This document shows positions 17,471-26,077 of a DNA stretch of 64,000 nucleotides, in pieces. The first letter of the stretch is position 1. Each line of letters starts with the position of its first letter. The DNA is taken from positions 806,001-870,000 of the forward strand of contig NZ_CP037934.1 in assembly GCF_004353225.1 (NCBI RefSeq), read 5' to 3'. This stretch comes from Marinobacter sp. JH2 (GTDB taxonomy: Bacteria > Pseudomonadota > Gammaproteobacteria > Pseudomonadales > Oleiphilaceae). The position numbers and the translations under genes are program-made. Below the pieces are notes generated by a model. That model had not been told where the DNA came from. It was given only the letters and a program-made list of their open reading frames with translations, and did not search any database.

Positions 17471-17672
17471 TATTCTTAAGAGGTGCCGATTTCAACCGAG
17501 CAGAGTGAATGTTTTGTTCTAAAACGTTTCAGGCTCAAAACAGTTTAGTGCGGTTATGACGGTGTTGGCTTCGGAGGGTGTTGAGGTGTTTCTGCAGGAT
17601 GAAAGGGCTGTATAGGCTAGATGGGTAAGCGCTGCTGAACTGATCGAATCAACAGTCCAGCAGCTAAGTGTT

Positions 17673-18542
17673 TTACTGGTTTTTCAAAAACGAAATATAT
17701 TCCTGAACCACTTCATAGACATATTCCTGGTTCGCCGCTGCTGTGTCTGGATTGTAAGCACCGTCATTTGTTTTGTTATTGGACAAGATGCGAATCGCCA
17801 AAAATGGGATGCCGTATGCTTTTGAAATCATCGCTGATGAGGCCGATTCCATTTCTTCGACGGAAGTACCGTAGTTTTTATGAAACCAATTGATGCGATC
17901 TACCTCGTTGTTCCATAAATCTGCTGAACCAATGGTTCCTTCAACCACATTGCCTTTTTTGTAGCAGTTTTTTACTTTTTTCGCTATTGCGAAAAGATCG
18001 GGGTCTGCTTCGTAGTAACGTGCTTTTTCAGCGTTGGGGTCTTCACCAGCGCTTCCTTCCGAAGCCATAACATCCATGGGCAACCAATCCGTCGCAACAA
18101 TGCCGTCTCCCTCTGCACGATCGCGGGTTTTCATGGAGCCTATGTTAACCGTGCGCTCACCCAAAACGATGTCAAAAACATTGAGATCGGGATCATGACC
18201 GCCAGATGTGCCTTGGTTGATGATGGCAGCCGGGTTGTATTTGAGGATCGCAACGGCGGTTGCGGCTGCCGTGTTCTCCATACCTTTCCCGGTTTTAGAA
18301 ACAATGACGGGATAGTCATCTACGGTGCCAATATAAAACTCAAACGTTGATCCCGATTTTTCGGTTTCAACGTTCTCGAGACGAGCCGCAAATTTCTCAG
18401 CCTCGATTGGCATGGGCCCCTGAATCAATATAGGGCGTTTCGTACCTTCTTTGGTGTTGAGGTCGTTTGCTGAGACTCCTCCTGCCAATGCCAATATCGA
18501 AACCACGGTTATTAGCACGCGTTTGCTCATCTTCATTGCCAT
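17673..18542 (-). CDS. Exported nucleosidase/phosphorylase-family protein
   Basis: 289 residues of the PNP/UDP phosphorylase superfamily, closest in motifs to methylthioadenosine/S-adenosylhomocysteine nucleosidases. A signal peptide covers about residues 1-26 (KRVLITVVSILALAGGVSA-ND), so the enzyme should be periplasmic or secreted, unlike the cytosolic Pfs enzyme. Conserved parts: ILIQGPMPIEAEKF (start of the fold), GKGMENTAAATA, NQGTSGGHDPDL, MESASSA with the ribose-binding Met-Glu, and RILSNNKT where the usual catalytic aspartate (SD) is replaced by asparagine (SN). This change could alter base specificity. Three close ATG codons exist (18542, 18536, 18530); I used the first, preceded by AAGG. 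Single-gene unit. Confidence 0.8.
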   Translation of the reverse strand: MAMKMSKRVLITVVSILALAGGVSANDLNTKEGTKRPILIQGPMPIEAEKFAARLENVETEKSGSTFEFYIGTVDDYPVIVSKTGKGMENTAAATAVAILKYNPAAIINQGTSGGHDPDLNVFDIVLGERTVNIGSMKTRDRAEGDGIVATDWLPMDVMASEGSAGEDPNAEKARYYEADPDLFAIAKKVKNCYKKGNVVEGTIGSADLWNNEVDRINWFHKNYGTSVEEMESASSAMISKAYGIPFLAIRILSNNKTNDGAYNPDTAAANQEYVYEVVQEYISFLKNQ

Positions 18543-18856
18543 TTTTCTGACCTTGTTTTTTGCTTGAGGGGTTATGGGCCCTTGGATTGCTTGGGCACAA
18601 AATAAGATTCGGAAAGGTTCGATGGTGAGATTTTAGGTGCCGAAGCCTATCTATCTAGACCTTGGGTTTCAAGTGTATCGCGAAGGTGGGAGAGGGGGGG
18701 ATGTTGATGTGGCTGTTTGTTTCCAGCTATCTGTCTAATAAATAGGTGCAATTTCCGGCTCATGGAGAAGTTCATGCTTCACTCACTTGCATGAGCGATG
18801 AGCTACCCCAAGAGCCGTGTGATCAATAAAGGCTTTGTCCAAACCCTTCAATACAA
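18543..18856. other. Intergenic region without recognised gene
   Basis: 314 bp between the nucleosidase start and the small repeat-protein stop, both minus strand. It presumably holds the nucleosidase promoter. I see no ORF with coding character and no clear hairpin with T-run. Confidence 0.5.
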
Positions 18857-19108
18857 TCAACCAAGCCCTTCTGTTTGTACTTCACCGCGAATGACGATTT
18901 GGCCGCTGTAAGGCGCCGGTTCCGCATTTTTGTGTTCGGCAAACCCTTCCCTGATCTCTCCCCGAATGACAGTTTGTCCGCTGTAGGGAGATGGCTGGGA
19001 CTGCTCCAGGTTGGTCTGATCTGATTTACGATCCGCCAAGCTGGCATTTGCGGGCAGGGCGGCAACGGCAAAGAGGGAAGCGAAAGCAACGAGAGCAAAT
19101 TTACGCAT
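18857..19108 (-). CDS. Small secreted protein with an internal repeat
   Basis: 83 residues, family not recognised. Residues 1-23 are a clear signal peptide (RKFALVAFASLFAVAALPANA). The mature part contains two copies of a unit: PSPYSGQTVIRGEIREG (about 40-56) and PAPYSGQIVIRGEVQTEG (about 64-81), separated by FAEHKNAE. The unit is thus about 24 residues, nearly the whole mature protein, and the DNA is repeated too. GGAGA lies 11 bases ahead of the ATG, so it is probably translated. A palindrome-rich intergenic region lies upstream. No cysteines. The role is unknown. Confidence 0.75.
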   Translation of the reverse strand: MRKFALVAFASLFAVAALPANASLADRKSDQTNLEQSQPSPYSGQTVIRGEIREGFAEHKNAEPAPYSGQIVIRGEVQTEGLG

Positions 19109-19261
19109 ATCTGTATCTCCAGAATAAGTTGGTTTGAATCATTCTCTGAATCGCCCGGTGTATCCGGATCAGATGCAGCGAAGTATGCGCCTCTGGAGTA
19201 CGCCTGAATAATTGCCAGTCGGCATGGGTCACATCACTCACAGTGATGTTTTCTGGAAAAT

Positions 19262-19284
19262 TCTTTAGAATATTTTTCTAAAGA
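19262..19284. promoter_or_regulatory. Perfect 23-bp palindrome, operator candidate
   Basis: TCTTTAGAA-TATTT-TTCTAAAGA, 9-bp arms without mismatch. About 155 bases upstream of the small repeat-protein gene and just ahead of a plus-strand promoter candidate. Confidence 0.4.
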
Positions 19285-19290
19285 TAGATT

Positions 19291-19320
19291 TTGTTGTCCG
19301 TAAAACTGCTTACATATAAT
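19291..19320 (+). promoter_or_regulatory. Promoter candidate for an unidentified plus-strand transcript
   Basis: TTGTTG at 19291-19296, 18-base spacer, perfect TATAAT at 19315-19320. No ORF follows on this strand before rlmF, which is on the other strand. Confidence 0.4.
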
Positions 19321-19535
19321 TGCTGATGATGTTTTGGTGCGTCGTTTTTATTGGTTCTGTGTGAAAAACTTTATAAAGTTACACACTAACTTGGTTCGGG
19401 TTCTTACTTCTCGGAGTTGGCGGTGTCTACCGATCTTGGGGAGGCTTGGTGTTCAGCTAGCGTTTGTAATGCAGACCATAAAGCATTGTCAGTGAATGCG
19501 GTGAAGATGGGGTACCTTCACCGTATTGGATGGCA

Positions 19536-20465
19536 TTAAATGAATGTCCAGGCCAGCACTCTCGTCACTTTGTGTCCTTGTTTCATTTCTATTTCCCGAA
19601 GATCTACTGCTCCGAGCTTACGAATCAATTTCTGTGCAGGCTTAATATTGTCAGCCTTTGAAATCAGGCTGGTAAACCATCGGCATTGTGTGGAGTACGC
19701 TAAGCTCTCTTTTATGAGCTTTTTAAGAAACAGCTGTTCGCCGCCTTTGCACCACAGCTCTGCTCCCATGCCGCCGAAATTCAGAGTAGGGGATTGGCTT
19801 TGTGATTTTTGTTCACCGCGGCTACGAGCCAGGTTATTAAGCTTGAGTTGACTCCCTTTCAGGGCTTCCTCGCGCGAGGCATGAAACGGCGGGTTGCATA
19901 CGCTGATGTCAAAGAATTCTCCAGTCTGAATGATTCCTTCAAAAATGTGGTTTTTATCGGGCTGTGTGCGCAGTGAAATCTGTTCTTTGAGTGATGGGTT
20001 GCGGGCGATGATTTCGGACACGTTCGCCAGCGACTGGGTGTTGATGTCGCTGCCGACACATTGCCAGCCGTATATCTGGCAGGCCAATAGCGGGTATATC
20101 CCATTCGCACCCGTTCCTATGTCGAGCAGCTTGATATTGTTTTTTTCAAGCCCGGGTAAGTCGGCCACGTAATGGATGTAGTCGGCCCGGCCCGGGATAG
20201 GAGGGCAAAGTGCGCCTTCAGGAATATCCCAGCCGACGATGTCGTAATAGTAACTTAGCAACGCAGCGTTGAGGTTTTTTACCGCTAGGGGGGCTGCGAA
20301 GTCGATGGACAGGTTGCCATGAACATTTGGCTTTACATAAGGTGCGAGCGCAGGATGGCGCTTTACCAGAGCAGGGAAATCGTAGTCTTGGTTGTGCAGG
20401 TTCCTTGGGTGCAAGTTCTTGCGAACAGGTTTGGTTTGGTTTTTACGTCTATGATGGCTGCTCAC
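19536..20465 (-). CDS. rlmF: 23S rRNA (adenine-1618 N6)-methyltransferase RlmF
   Basis: 309 residues. Methylates A1618 of 23S rRNA using S-adenosylmethionine. The family features are present: the opening NLHPRNLHNQDYDFPALVKR, the SAM-binding LLDIGTGANGIYPLL and the catalytic NPPFHAS motif of N6-adenine methyltransferases (near residue 196). The N terminus is basic (HHRRKNQTKPVRK), as expected for rRNA binding. Length matches the E. coli enzyme. A single-gene unit; the hairpin at 19499-19523 lies just beyond its stop but has no T-run. Confidence 0.94.
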   Translation of the reverse strand: MSSHHRRKNQTKPVRKNLHPRNLHNQDYDFPALVKRHPALAPYVKPNVHGNLSIDFAAPLAVKNLNAALLSYYYDIVGWDIPEGALCPPIPGRADYIHYVADLPGLEKNNIKLLDIGTGANGIYPLLACQIYGWQCVGSDINTQSLANVSEIIARNPSLKEQISLRTQPDKNHIFEGIIQTGEFFDISVCNPPFHASREEALKGSQLKLNNLARSRGEQKSQSQSPTLNFGGMGAELWCKGGEQLFLKKLIKESLAYSTQCRWFTSLISKADNIKPAQKLIRKLGAVDLREIEMKQGHKVTRVLAWTFI

Positions 20466-20555
20466 AGTAATCGGCCCGGGGCTTTAAAATTGCATGTAGA
20501 CTGGGTCTGGTTTCGGGCCCAATTATAAGCTGCGTTTGTCCGTCCTCCAATGGCG

Positions 20556-20732
20556 TTAGGTGTTCGGCGATTCAATCTGCTGTATTTGCTTAAAAACCTC
20601 TGCGGCTTCTGCAGAGAGCTCAGAATACGTTCGAATATCTCCGTTTCTTTGGGCTTTCATGGCCCTCTCGAGCAGTGCCGAGTATTGTTTTTTTAGCTTT
20701 TTAGCCGGATCTTTCTTGAAAAAGGGCAGCAT
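20556..20732 (-). CDS. Small conserved protein (DUF6435-like)
   Basis: 58 residues. Begins MLPFFKKDPAKKLKKQYSALLE and continues as an amphipathic, charged helix pair (AMKAQRNGDIRTYSELSAEAAEVFKQIQQIE). This pattern matches a short conserved family of marine gammaproteobacteria annotated as a domain of unknown function; function is not known. I chose the start at 20732 because AGAGGAG sits ten bases ahead of it, whereas the frame upstream is not preceded by a binding site. It may bind RNA or ribosomes given its charge, but nothing proves this. Confidence 0.7.
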   Translation of the reverse strand: MLPFFKKDPAKKLKKQYSALLERAMKAQRNGDIRTYSELSAEAAEVFKQIQQIESPNT

Positions 20733-20882
20733 AGACTTCTCCTCTAGTGTTCGATGGAAAGTGTATACGGCATGTTTGTAAGAACAGGTCATAACCGGCA
20801 TGCCGCATTGAATATAGACAAGGAATGCGGAGTGCGCTTTAACCTATACTTTGAATAAATGCTGGTTGCTGACGCGGGGCGA

Positions 20883-22025
20883 ATGATGAAAATATCACAA
20901 TACATCTTGTATCTACTCCTTATAGGAGTTGGGTTTTGCGGCAACACCTACGGCGAGCGAACGGAGAGCGTGGTTCAGGGGAATGCAGGTTCGAGCCTGA
21001 TCGCCGACAGCTATGGCGAATTTGATGAACCTTGGGCCATGACCTTTCTTCCGGATGGGCGGCTCCTTGTCACTGAAAAGTCAGGTGCTTTGTATCTCGT
21101 TCGCTTGAAAGATCGCAGCAAACTGCCCGTCCAAGGCGTGCCAGAGGTGGCCTATGGCGGGCAGGGCGGTTTGGGGGACGTCGTTCTTCATCCGAGCTAT
21201 CCGGATAACCGCTGGATTTATCTGTCGTATGCGGAGCAGGGTTCCTGGCGGAAAAAAGGAGCCGTTGTTGCTCGAGCCGAGTTAAATGTCGAGGCAGACT
21301 CACCATCACTCGAAAACCTCGAAATCATCTGGCGACAAACTCCGAAGGTTTCCGGCGCAGGGCATTTCTCTCATCGGCTGGCCTTCGGGCCTGAAGGGCA
21401 TTTGTTTATCACCTCGGGTGATCGGCAAAAGCTGGAGCCGGCTCAGCATTGGGATCAGAATCTGGGTAAGGTGATCCGGATTAATCCGGACGGCTCCATT
21501 CCAGAGGACAACCCGTTTCAGGATAAAGGAGAACTCGCAAAATCCTTTTGGTCGCTCGGACATCGCAATGTGCTTGGCATTGCATTCGACAAACAAGGGC
21601 AGCTGTGGACCCACGAAATGGGCCCCAGACACGGCGACGAATTCAATCTGACAGTGGCAGGCGAGAATTACGGCTGGCCCCTGGTTTCTTGGGGGGATCA
21701 TTACTCCGGCTTTCCCATTCCCGATCCTGACACGCGCCCTGAGTTCAAAGCGCCGGCGATTTACTGGGTGCCAACGGTAGCCCCTTCCGGGCTGGCACTT
21801 TATTACGGTTCGATGTTCCCCGACTGGCAGGGCCAGGCTTTTGTGGGCGGTCTACGGTCAGAATCTCTGTTGCGGATCAGAATTGATGGTCAGGACCCCT
21901 CAGAGGCAGAGCGTTTCGCAATGGGTGAACGTATCCGAGAGGTGGAGATTGGGCCGGAAGGTGCATTATGGGTGCTGGAAGACGGAGTTGGTGGTCGCCT
22001 GCTGCGCCTCGTTTGCAAATGCTAG
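20883..22025 (+). CDS. PQQ-dependent aldose sugar dehydrogenase (YliI-like), exported
   Basis: 380 residues of the soluble-glucose-dehydrogenase beta-propeller family, which oxidises aldoses with PQQ and calcium in the periplasm. Residues 1-25 are a signal peptide ([21 protein letters not shown]). Conserved: [20 protein letters not shown], the catalytic-histidine region [28 protein letters not shown], and [15 protein letters not shown] with residues that bind PQQ and calcium. No PQQ synthesis gene is in the window. I chose the ATG at 20883 (another follows at 20886) over 20859 because the signal peptide then has the normal length. Confidence 0.9.
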   Translation: MMKISQYILYLLLIGVGFCGNTYGERTESVVQGNAGSSLIADSYGEFDEPWAMTFLPDGRLLVTEKSGALYLVRLKDRSKLPVQGVPEVAYGGQGGLGDVVLHPSYPDNRWIYLSYAEQGSWRKKGAVVARAELNVEADSPSLENLEIIWRQTPKVSGAGHFSHRLAFGPEGHLFITSGDRQKLEPAQHWDQNLGKVIRINPDGSIPEDNPFQDKGELAKSFWSLGHRNVLGIAFDKQGQLWTHEMGPRHGDEFNLTVAGENYGWPLVSWGDHYSGFPIPDPDTRPEFKAPAIYWVPTVAPSGLALYYGSMFPDWQGQAFVGGLRSESLLRIRIDGQDPSEAERFAMGERIREVEIGPEGALWVLEDGVGGRLLRLVCKC

Positions 22026-22061
22026 AATGTTCGCAAGCATCGGTCACTACAGGAGAAAATC

Positions 22062-22988
22062 ATGATGAATACGGCCCCTGACCCTTACCCTGTTGGTACA
22101 CCTGGCACGTCGTGGGGCGACGAGGAGCGTGCTGAGTGGCTGTCACAACAGTCCCGGCAGCGCAGCTATGAATCTGAAGTGTTGAGCGTCATCGAGCGCC
22201 TGAAATCGAACTTTGACGTAGAAGAGTACGGGTGCTTGGAGTATGGCTCTGATCGCTTTCCGCTGATGGCGATTCGCAGTCGCGACTGGAATGACGATCT
22301 GCCGGTTGTGCTGATCACGGGCGGAGTGCATGGCTATGAAACCAGCGGTGTGCATGGTGCACTGCAGTTTGTTGAGCAGTATGCTGCGGATTACGTGGAT
22401 CGCGTGAACCTTTTAGTTGCACCGTGTGTCAGCCCTTGGGCATACGAGCGTATTCATCGTTGGAATGCAAACGCGGTTGATCCGAACCGCTCTTTCCACA
22501 ACAACAGTCCTGCGGAGGAATCGGCGGCCCTTCTGCGCTTGGTAGCACCGATTCGCGATCGTGTGCTTTTGCACATGGACTTGCATGAGACGACTGATAC
22601 CGACGAAACCGAGTTTCGTCCGGCGCTGGCTGCCCGGGACGGTAAGCCGTTTGAGCCGGGTGATATCCCCGACGGTTTCTATTTGGTAGACGACAGCGAG
22701 AGCCCCCGACAAGAGTTCCAGCAGGCCATCATAGAAGCAGTGGAGCGGGTTACGCATATTGTTCCTGCTGACGATAAAGGAGAAATCTTCGGCTCTGCCG
22801 TGGCTTCTCGAGGTGTTATCCAGTATCCGCTCAAGAAGCTTGGGCTGTGCGCCAGTGTCACTAATGCCCGATACCGAACCACGACCGAGGTTTATCCCGA
22901 CAGCCCGCGGGCGACTCCGGAGCAATGCAATGCAGCACAGGTTGCTGCAGTGTGTGCGGGCATTGGCTACGCGCTCGTGAATCGATAA
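22062..22988 (+). CDS. M14-family zinc metallopeptidase-like protein
   Basis: 308 residues, no signal peptide. The zinc site is readable: GGVHGYE gives His90 and Glu93, and HMDLHET gives the third ligand His175; VDPNRSFHN (139-147) holds the substrate-binding Asn-Arg. This is the carboxypeptidase / succinylglutamate desuccinylase-like fold (PF00246/PF04952 type), here cytosolic, so an amidase or peptidase on a small substrate is likely. The exact substrate is unknown. GGAG lies 7 bases before ATG 22062. It follows the sugar dehydrogenase by 36 bases and precedes phhB by 26, so the three may be co-transcribed though they share no pathway. Confidence 0.85.
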   Translation: MMNTAPDPYPVGTPGTSWGDEERAEWLSQQSRQRSYESEVLSVIERLKSNFDVEEYGCLEYGSDRFPLMAIRSRDWNDDLPVVLITGGVHGYETSGVHGALQFVEQYAADYVDRVNLLVAPCVSPWAYERIHRWNANAVDPNRSFHNNSPAEESAALLRLVAPIRDRVLLHMDLHETTDTDETEFRPALAARDGKPFEPGDIPDGFYLVDDSESPRQEFQQAIIEAVERVTHIVPADDKGEIFGSAVASRGVIQYPLKKLGLCASVTNARYRTTTEVYPDSPRATPEQCNAAQVAAVCAGIGYALVNR

Positions 22989-23014
22989 GAGAACGACGCT
23001 CAGGGAGAACAGCT

Positions 23015-23362
23015 ATGAGCAAATTGGCTGATCAACACTGCGAGGCGTGCCGTAAAGGCACACCCAAGGTGACCGACGATGAGAAAGAGCTCTTGCACGG
23101 CGAAATCCCGGACTGGAGCCTTGTGGATGAGGAGGGCCAAGAGAAGCTCAAGAAGGTCTTCAAGTTCAAAAACTTCGCCCAAGCTCAGGCATTCGCTAAT
23201 CAAGTAAGTGACCTGGCCGAAGCGGAAAACCACCATCCGGCTATTCTTCTGGAATACGGCAAAGTGACTGTCAGCTGGTGGACTCATGCTATCGGTGGCC
23301 TGCACCGAAATGATTTTATTATGGCAGTTAAAACTGACGCTGTATTTGCCGTTCCAGAGTAG
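23015..23362 (+). CDS. phhB: Pterin-4a-carbinolamine dehydratase
   Basis: 115 residues. Recycles tetrahydrobiopterin-type cofactor by dehydrating 4a-hydroxytetrahydropterin made by phenylalanine hydroxylase. The active-site signature is ENHHPAI followed by [16 protein letters not shown]. Start at 23015 chosen because GGGAG is 8 bases upstream and the protein then begins [15 protein letters not shown], as usual in this group; the upstream frame overlaps the M14 gene. The partner phenylalanine hydroxylase gene phhA is not next to it. Some homologues also act as transcriptional co-factors. Confidence 0.95.
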   Translation: MSKLADQHCEACRKGTPKVTDDEKELLHGEIPDWSLVDEEGQEKLKKVFKFKNFAQAQAFANQVSDLAEAENHHPAILLEYGKVTVSWWTHAIGGLHRNDFIMAVKTDAVFAVPE

Positions 23363-23476
23363 CTTGCCTTCGGGTAGGCAGCGGTGCTGATCTTGGGCTA
23401 GCCTTGTTATGTGGCCGTTAGGCTGCGTAGTCTGTATCAACAAAGATGGCAATAAACGGAGATAGAGGAGAGCGGT

Positions 23477-23905
23477 ATGAAGAAAAGCACAATGACATTA
23501 TTGTCGGCTTTGCTGGTCGCACCGATGATAACGTTCGCCGGAAGCCTGACTTCTGAAGCTCCGGCCGATGCGGAAGTTTACTTTGTACAGCCCAGCGATG
23601 GGGATACGGTTGGGCAAAATGTGAACGTGGTTTTTGGTCTTCGCAATATGGGCGTAGCACCAGCCGGTGTTGATAAAAAAAATACCGGGCATCACCACCT
23701 TTTAATTGATACCGATGTACCGGCTGATTTAAGTAAGCCGTTGCCGGCCACCGATAAGGTCAAGCACTTTGGCGGCGGCCAGACGGAAACCGAAATAGAG
23801 CTTGCCCCCGGTACTCATACCTTGCAGTTGTTATTGGGTAACCACGCCCACGTGCCTCATAGCACGCCGGTGGTATCCGACGTAATCACAATTACAGTTG
23901 AGTAG
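23477..23905 (+). CDS. Exported DUF4399 protein
   Basis: 142 residues with a signal peptide (residues 1-21, MTLLSALLVAPMITFAG). The mature part is a single all-beta domain matching DUF4399: VYFVQPSDGDTV, VVFGLRNMGVAPAGV, NTGHHHLLID, FGGGQTETEIEL and GTHTLQLLLGNHAHVPH. The HHH and HAHVPH clusters could bind a metal. A strong GAGGAGAG lies upstream of the ATG. Families with this domain are periplasmic; the function is unknown. Single-gene unit. Confidence 0.88.
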   Translation: MKKSTMTLLSALLVAPMITFAGSLTSEAPADAEVYFVQPSDGDTVGQNVNVVFGLRNMGVAPAGVDKKNTGHHHLLIDTDVPADLSKPLPATDKVKHFGGGQTETEIELAPGTHTLQLLLGNHAHVPHSTPVVSDVITITVE

Positions 23906-24040
23906 CACAAAACAGTGGTTGGCGGGTGTTTCAATGCACCTGCGCCACTGACCGTTTTTTGAGTAAATGAATATGACACCATAATGTCATGTTGGGCCTT
24001 TGTTTCAGGCTGAGGGAACGAGTTTGCCTGTGCCACGTGC

Positions 24041-24071
24041 TCCTTATTGGGTTAACAAAACACAATAAGGA
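24041..24071 (+). promoter_or_regulatory. Hairpin masking the ribosome binding site of the esterase lipoprotein gene
   Basis: TCCTTATTG (24041-24049) can pair with CAATAAGGA (24063-24071); the right arm contains the AAGGAG ribosome binding site that lies 8 bases before the ATG at 24081. If formed, the hairpin would hide the site. Confidence 0.5.
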
Positions 24072-24080
24072 GAACAAACG

Positions 24081-26018
24081 ATGCCCTCCTGTTTCACATT
24101 TCTTCCTACTCGCTTTGCTCTGGCACCCATCGCCTTAGCGCTTGTTGTCACCGGTTGTATCGATTCCAGTTCTGATAAGGATCGTTCTGATAGGGGCGCG
24201 GAGCGTAGTAACTCGCCGGATCCGGCCTGCGACAATCCCGGCAACAGTCAGGCACCTCAGTGTGAACTGCCTAACCCTGTGCTGGTTTCTTGTGTGGATG
24301 GTTCGCCCCGAGAAGGTGGTCGCAGTTATTCCGTTGCTCTTAATTCAGCCAGTGGAGAAACCATCACCTTTCAGGTGCTTGAGCCCATGGGCGGTATCGA
24401 TTGCGATGCCGGGCACCCGCTTGTTCTTGAAGGACATGGTTTCGGTGGATCACGAAAGACCAGTGGTTTTGAACGGTATCGCGAAGCGGGCTTTGCAGTG
24501 ATTTCCATCGACCAGCGTGGCTTTGGGCAAAGCACGGGCACCGTGCGGGTCATGGACCCGGAGTTTGAAGGGCAAGATCTAGTTCAGATTCTTGATTGGG
24601 CGGAAACCAATCTGGATTACCTTCAGTTTCGCGATGAGGCCGACCTTCCCGACGCATTGAATCCGAATCTGGTAACCGGTGCCGTAGGTGGAAGCTACGG
24701 GGGCGGTTACCAATTTCTGCTTCATGGCCTGGATCCGAAACAACGGTTAGATGCCTTGGTGCCGGATATGACTTGGAACGACCTGCGGTACAGCTTGAAT
24801 CCTGGAAATGTGATCAAAACAGGCTGGGATCTGGGGCTGGTCGGCATCGGTGAAAGCGGTTCTTACAGTAACGGAAACAGCGGCCTGGACCCGATCCTGA
24901 AAGAGACCTTGGCGCAGGGCGCATCGCTGAATAGGTTCCCCGAGGCGGGTCTGGATTTCATCTATTATCACAGTCCGGCCTATCGCTGTGCGGGTACATC
25001 GCTCTCTGTGTCAGAGGATGCAGACCTCGTTTCCTACCAGACGAACCCCCCGGCCTACGACGTGCCTCCGACACCTTTCAATAATATCGATGTGCTGCTG
25101 ACGCAGGGCATGAAAGACACGCTGTTTAACTTCAACGAAGCGTGGCGCAACTTCTCATGTTTGTCGGCGCAAACAGATGGCGATATTCGGCTACTGACTC
25201 ATCAGACTGGCCATGTGCTACCTGTCGAAGCACCGGATGAGGCGCAACCGGGCACTCACATTGACCCGACGGCGGGGTTGCTGGAAATTCCGGGCTTTCA
25301 GGGAGCGGCTGGCAAATTTCACTGCGGTAGCATTTCGATTGCCGATGCCACGTTGAATTGGCTGGAGCATCATCTGCTGGGTAAGCCGTTACCGGACTAT
25401 TTTGACGGCACCGAATCCAATGTGTGTTTGTCGCTTGCGGATGATCAGTCGGTATTAGTTCCCATGGATGGCTTCCCCGCGCCCGCCAGTGAAGATCAGT
25501 TGCTGACCGGCCGCTATGCGATTGAGCGGGCGTTTGCGTCGGATTTGCCTGTGGCATCCGGATACGAGGCCGCTGCCACTGTAACCCAGCCGCCCCAGGC
25601 CATTATGCTGGGCAAAGTTGGCGAAGAAGGTGCCGTATTGGGTGGCATACCGACCATGCAACTGACGGTGTCGGATCTGACCGGAAAAACAGTATGTGAT
25701 AACGAGATGGGCCCCTACGCTCCGGGCTGCGATCCGATTGTTTTTGTCGGCTTAGGTAAGCGCTCGGAAGGGGAAAGCCGCTGGGATCTGATTGACGACC
25801 AGGTGATGCCGGTGCGCGGCTTGAAAGATCAGGCCGTTATTCAGATGGTCGGCGTGGCAGAGTCCTTGGAACCAGGCGATGAGCTGGCGTTGTTGGTAAC
25901 CGGTTACCATTTACAGTACCCCGCTAGCTGGTCCCGGGATCCGTTGGTTCCCTTTGTCAACGTGTCGGGTACGGTACAGCTTCCGATGCTGGAAGGAGCG
26001 TTGACCGACGCACTGTAA
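24081..26018 (+). CDS. Alpha/beta-hydrolase lipoprotein (CocE/peptidase S15-like)
   Basis: 645 residues. The N terminus is a lipoprotein signal: a hydrophobic stretch ending LVVTGC, with Cys26 as the lipid-modified residue, followed by a Ser/Asp-rich linker. The core is an alpha/beta hydrolase with GHGFGG (oxyanion side), DQRGFGQS, and the nucleophile GGSYGGGYQF; the TGHVLP segment contributes the late histidine. The C-terminal 200 residues form a beta-rich region as in CocE/NonD hydrolases. A role in ester or peptide hydrolysis at the cell surface is likely; substrate unknown. Expression may be limited by the hairpin over its ribosome binding site. Convergent with the VOC gene. Confidence 0.85.
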   Translation: MPSCFTFLPTRFALAPIALALVVTGCIDSSSDKDRSDRGAERSNSPDPACDNPGNSQAPQCELPNPVLVSCVDGSPREGGRSYSVALNSASGETITFQVLEPMGGIDCDAGHPLVLEGHGFGGSRKTSGFERYREAGFAVISIDQRGFGQSTGTVRVMDPEFEGQDLVQILDWAETNLDYLQFRDEADLPDALNPNLVTGAVGGSYGGGYQFLLHGLDPKQRLDALVPDMTWNDLRYSLNPGNVIKTGWDLGLVGIGESGSYSNGNSGLDPILKETLAQGASLNRFPEAGLDFIYYHSPAYRCAGTSLSVSEDADLVSYQTNPPAYDVPPTPFNNIDVLLTQGMKDTLFNFNEAWRNFSCLSAQTDGDIRLLTHQTGHVLPVEAPDEAQPGTHIDPTAGLLEIPGFQGAAGKFHCGSISIADATLNWLEHHLLGKPLPDYFDGTESNVCLSLADDQSVLVPMDGFPAPASEDQLLTGRYAIERAFASDLPVASGYEAAATVTQPPQAIMLGKVGEEGAVLGGIPTMQLTVSDLTGKTVCDNEMGPYAPGCDPIVFVGLGKRSEGESRWDLIDDQVMPVRGLKDQAVIQMVGVAESLEPGDELALLVTGYHLQYPASWSRDPLVPFVNVSGTVQLPMLEGALTDAL

Positions 26019-26027
26019 ACGGTTTGT

Positions 26028-26057
26028 TCTGGAGCGGCCGACGTTGGCCGCTCCAGA
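26028..26057. terminator. Inverted repeat between convergent genes
   Basis: TCTGGAGCGGCC, GACGTT, GGCCGCTCCAGA: 12-bp perfect arms. No T-run, so it may end transcription by another route or act as a block between the convergent lipoprotein and VOC genes. Confidence 0.6.
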
Positions 26058-26077
26058 CTCCCTCGCGGGGCCGCGAA

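Larger units (their letters stand above)
19109..19535. other. Structured intergenic region, possible small RNA locus
   Basis: 427 bp without ORF. It holds four inverted repeats: CATCACT-CAC-AGTGATG (about 19230-19248), the perfect TCTTTAGAA-N5-TTCTAAAGA (19262-19284), GTGTG/AACTTT-AT-AAAGTT/CACAC (19359-19386) and CGGTGAAG-N9-CTTCACCG (19499-19523). A plus-strand promoter candidate lies at 19291-19320. This layout would suit a regulatory region for the small protein gene together with a plus-strand noncoding RNA of about 200 bases, which I cannot prove. Confidence 0.35.
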
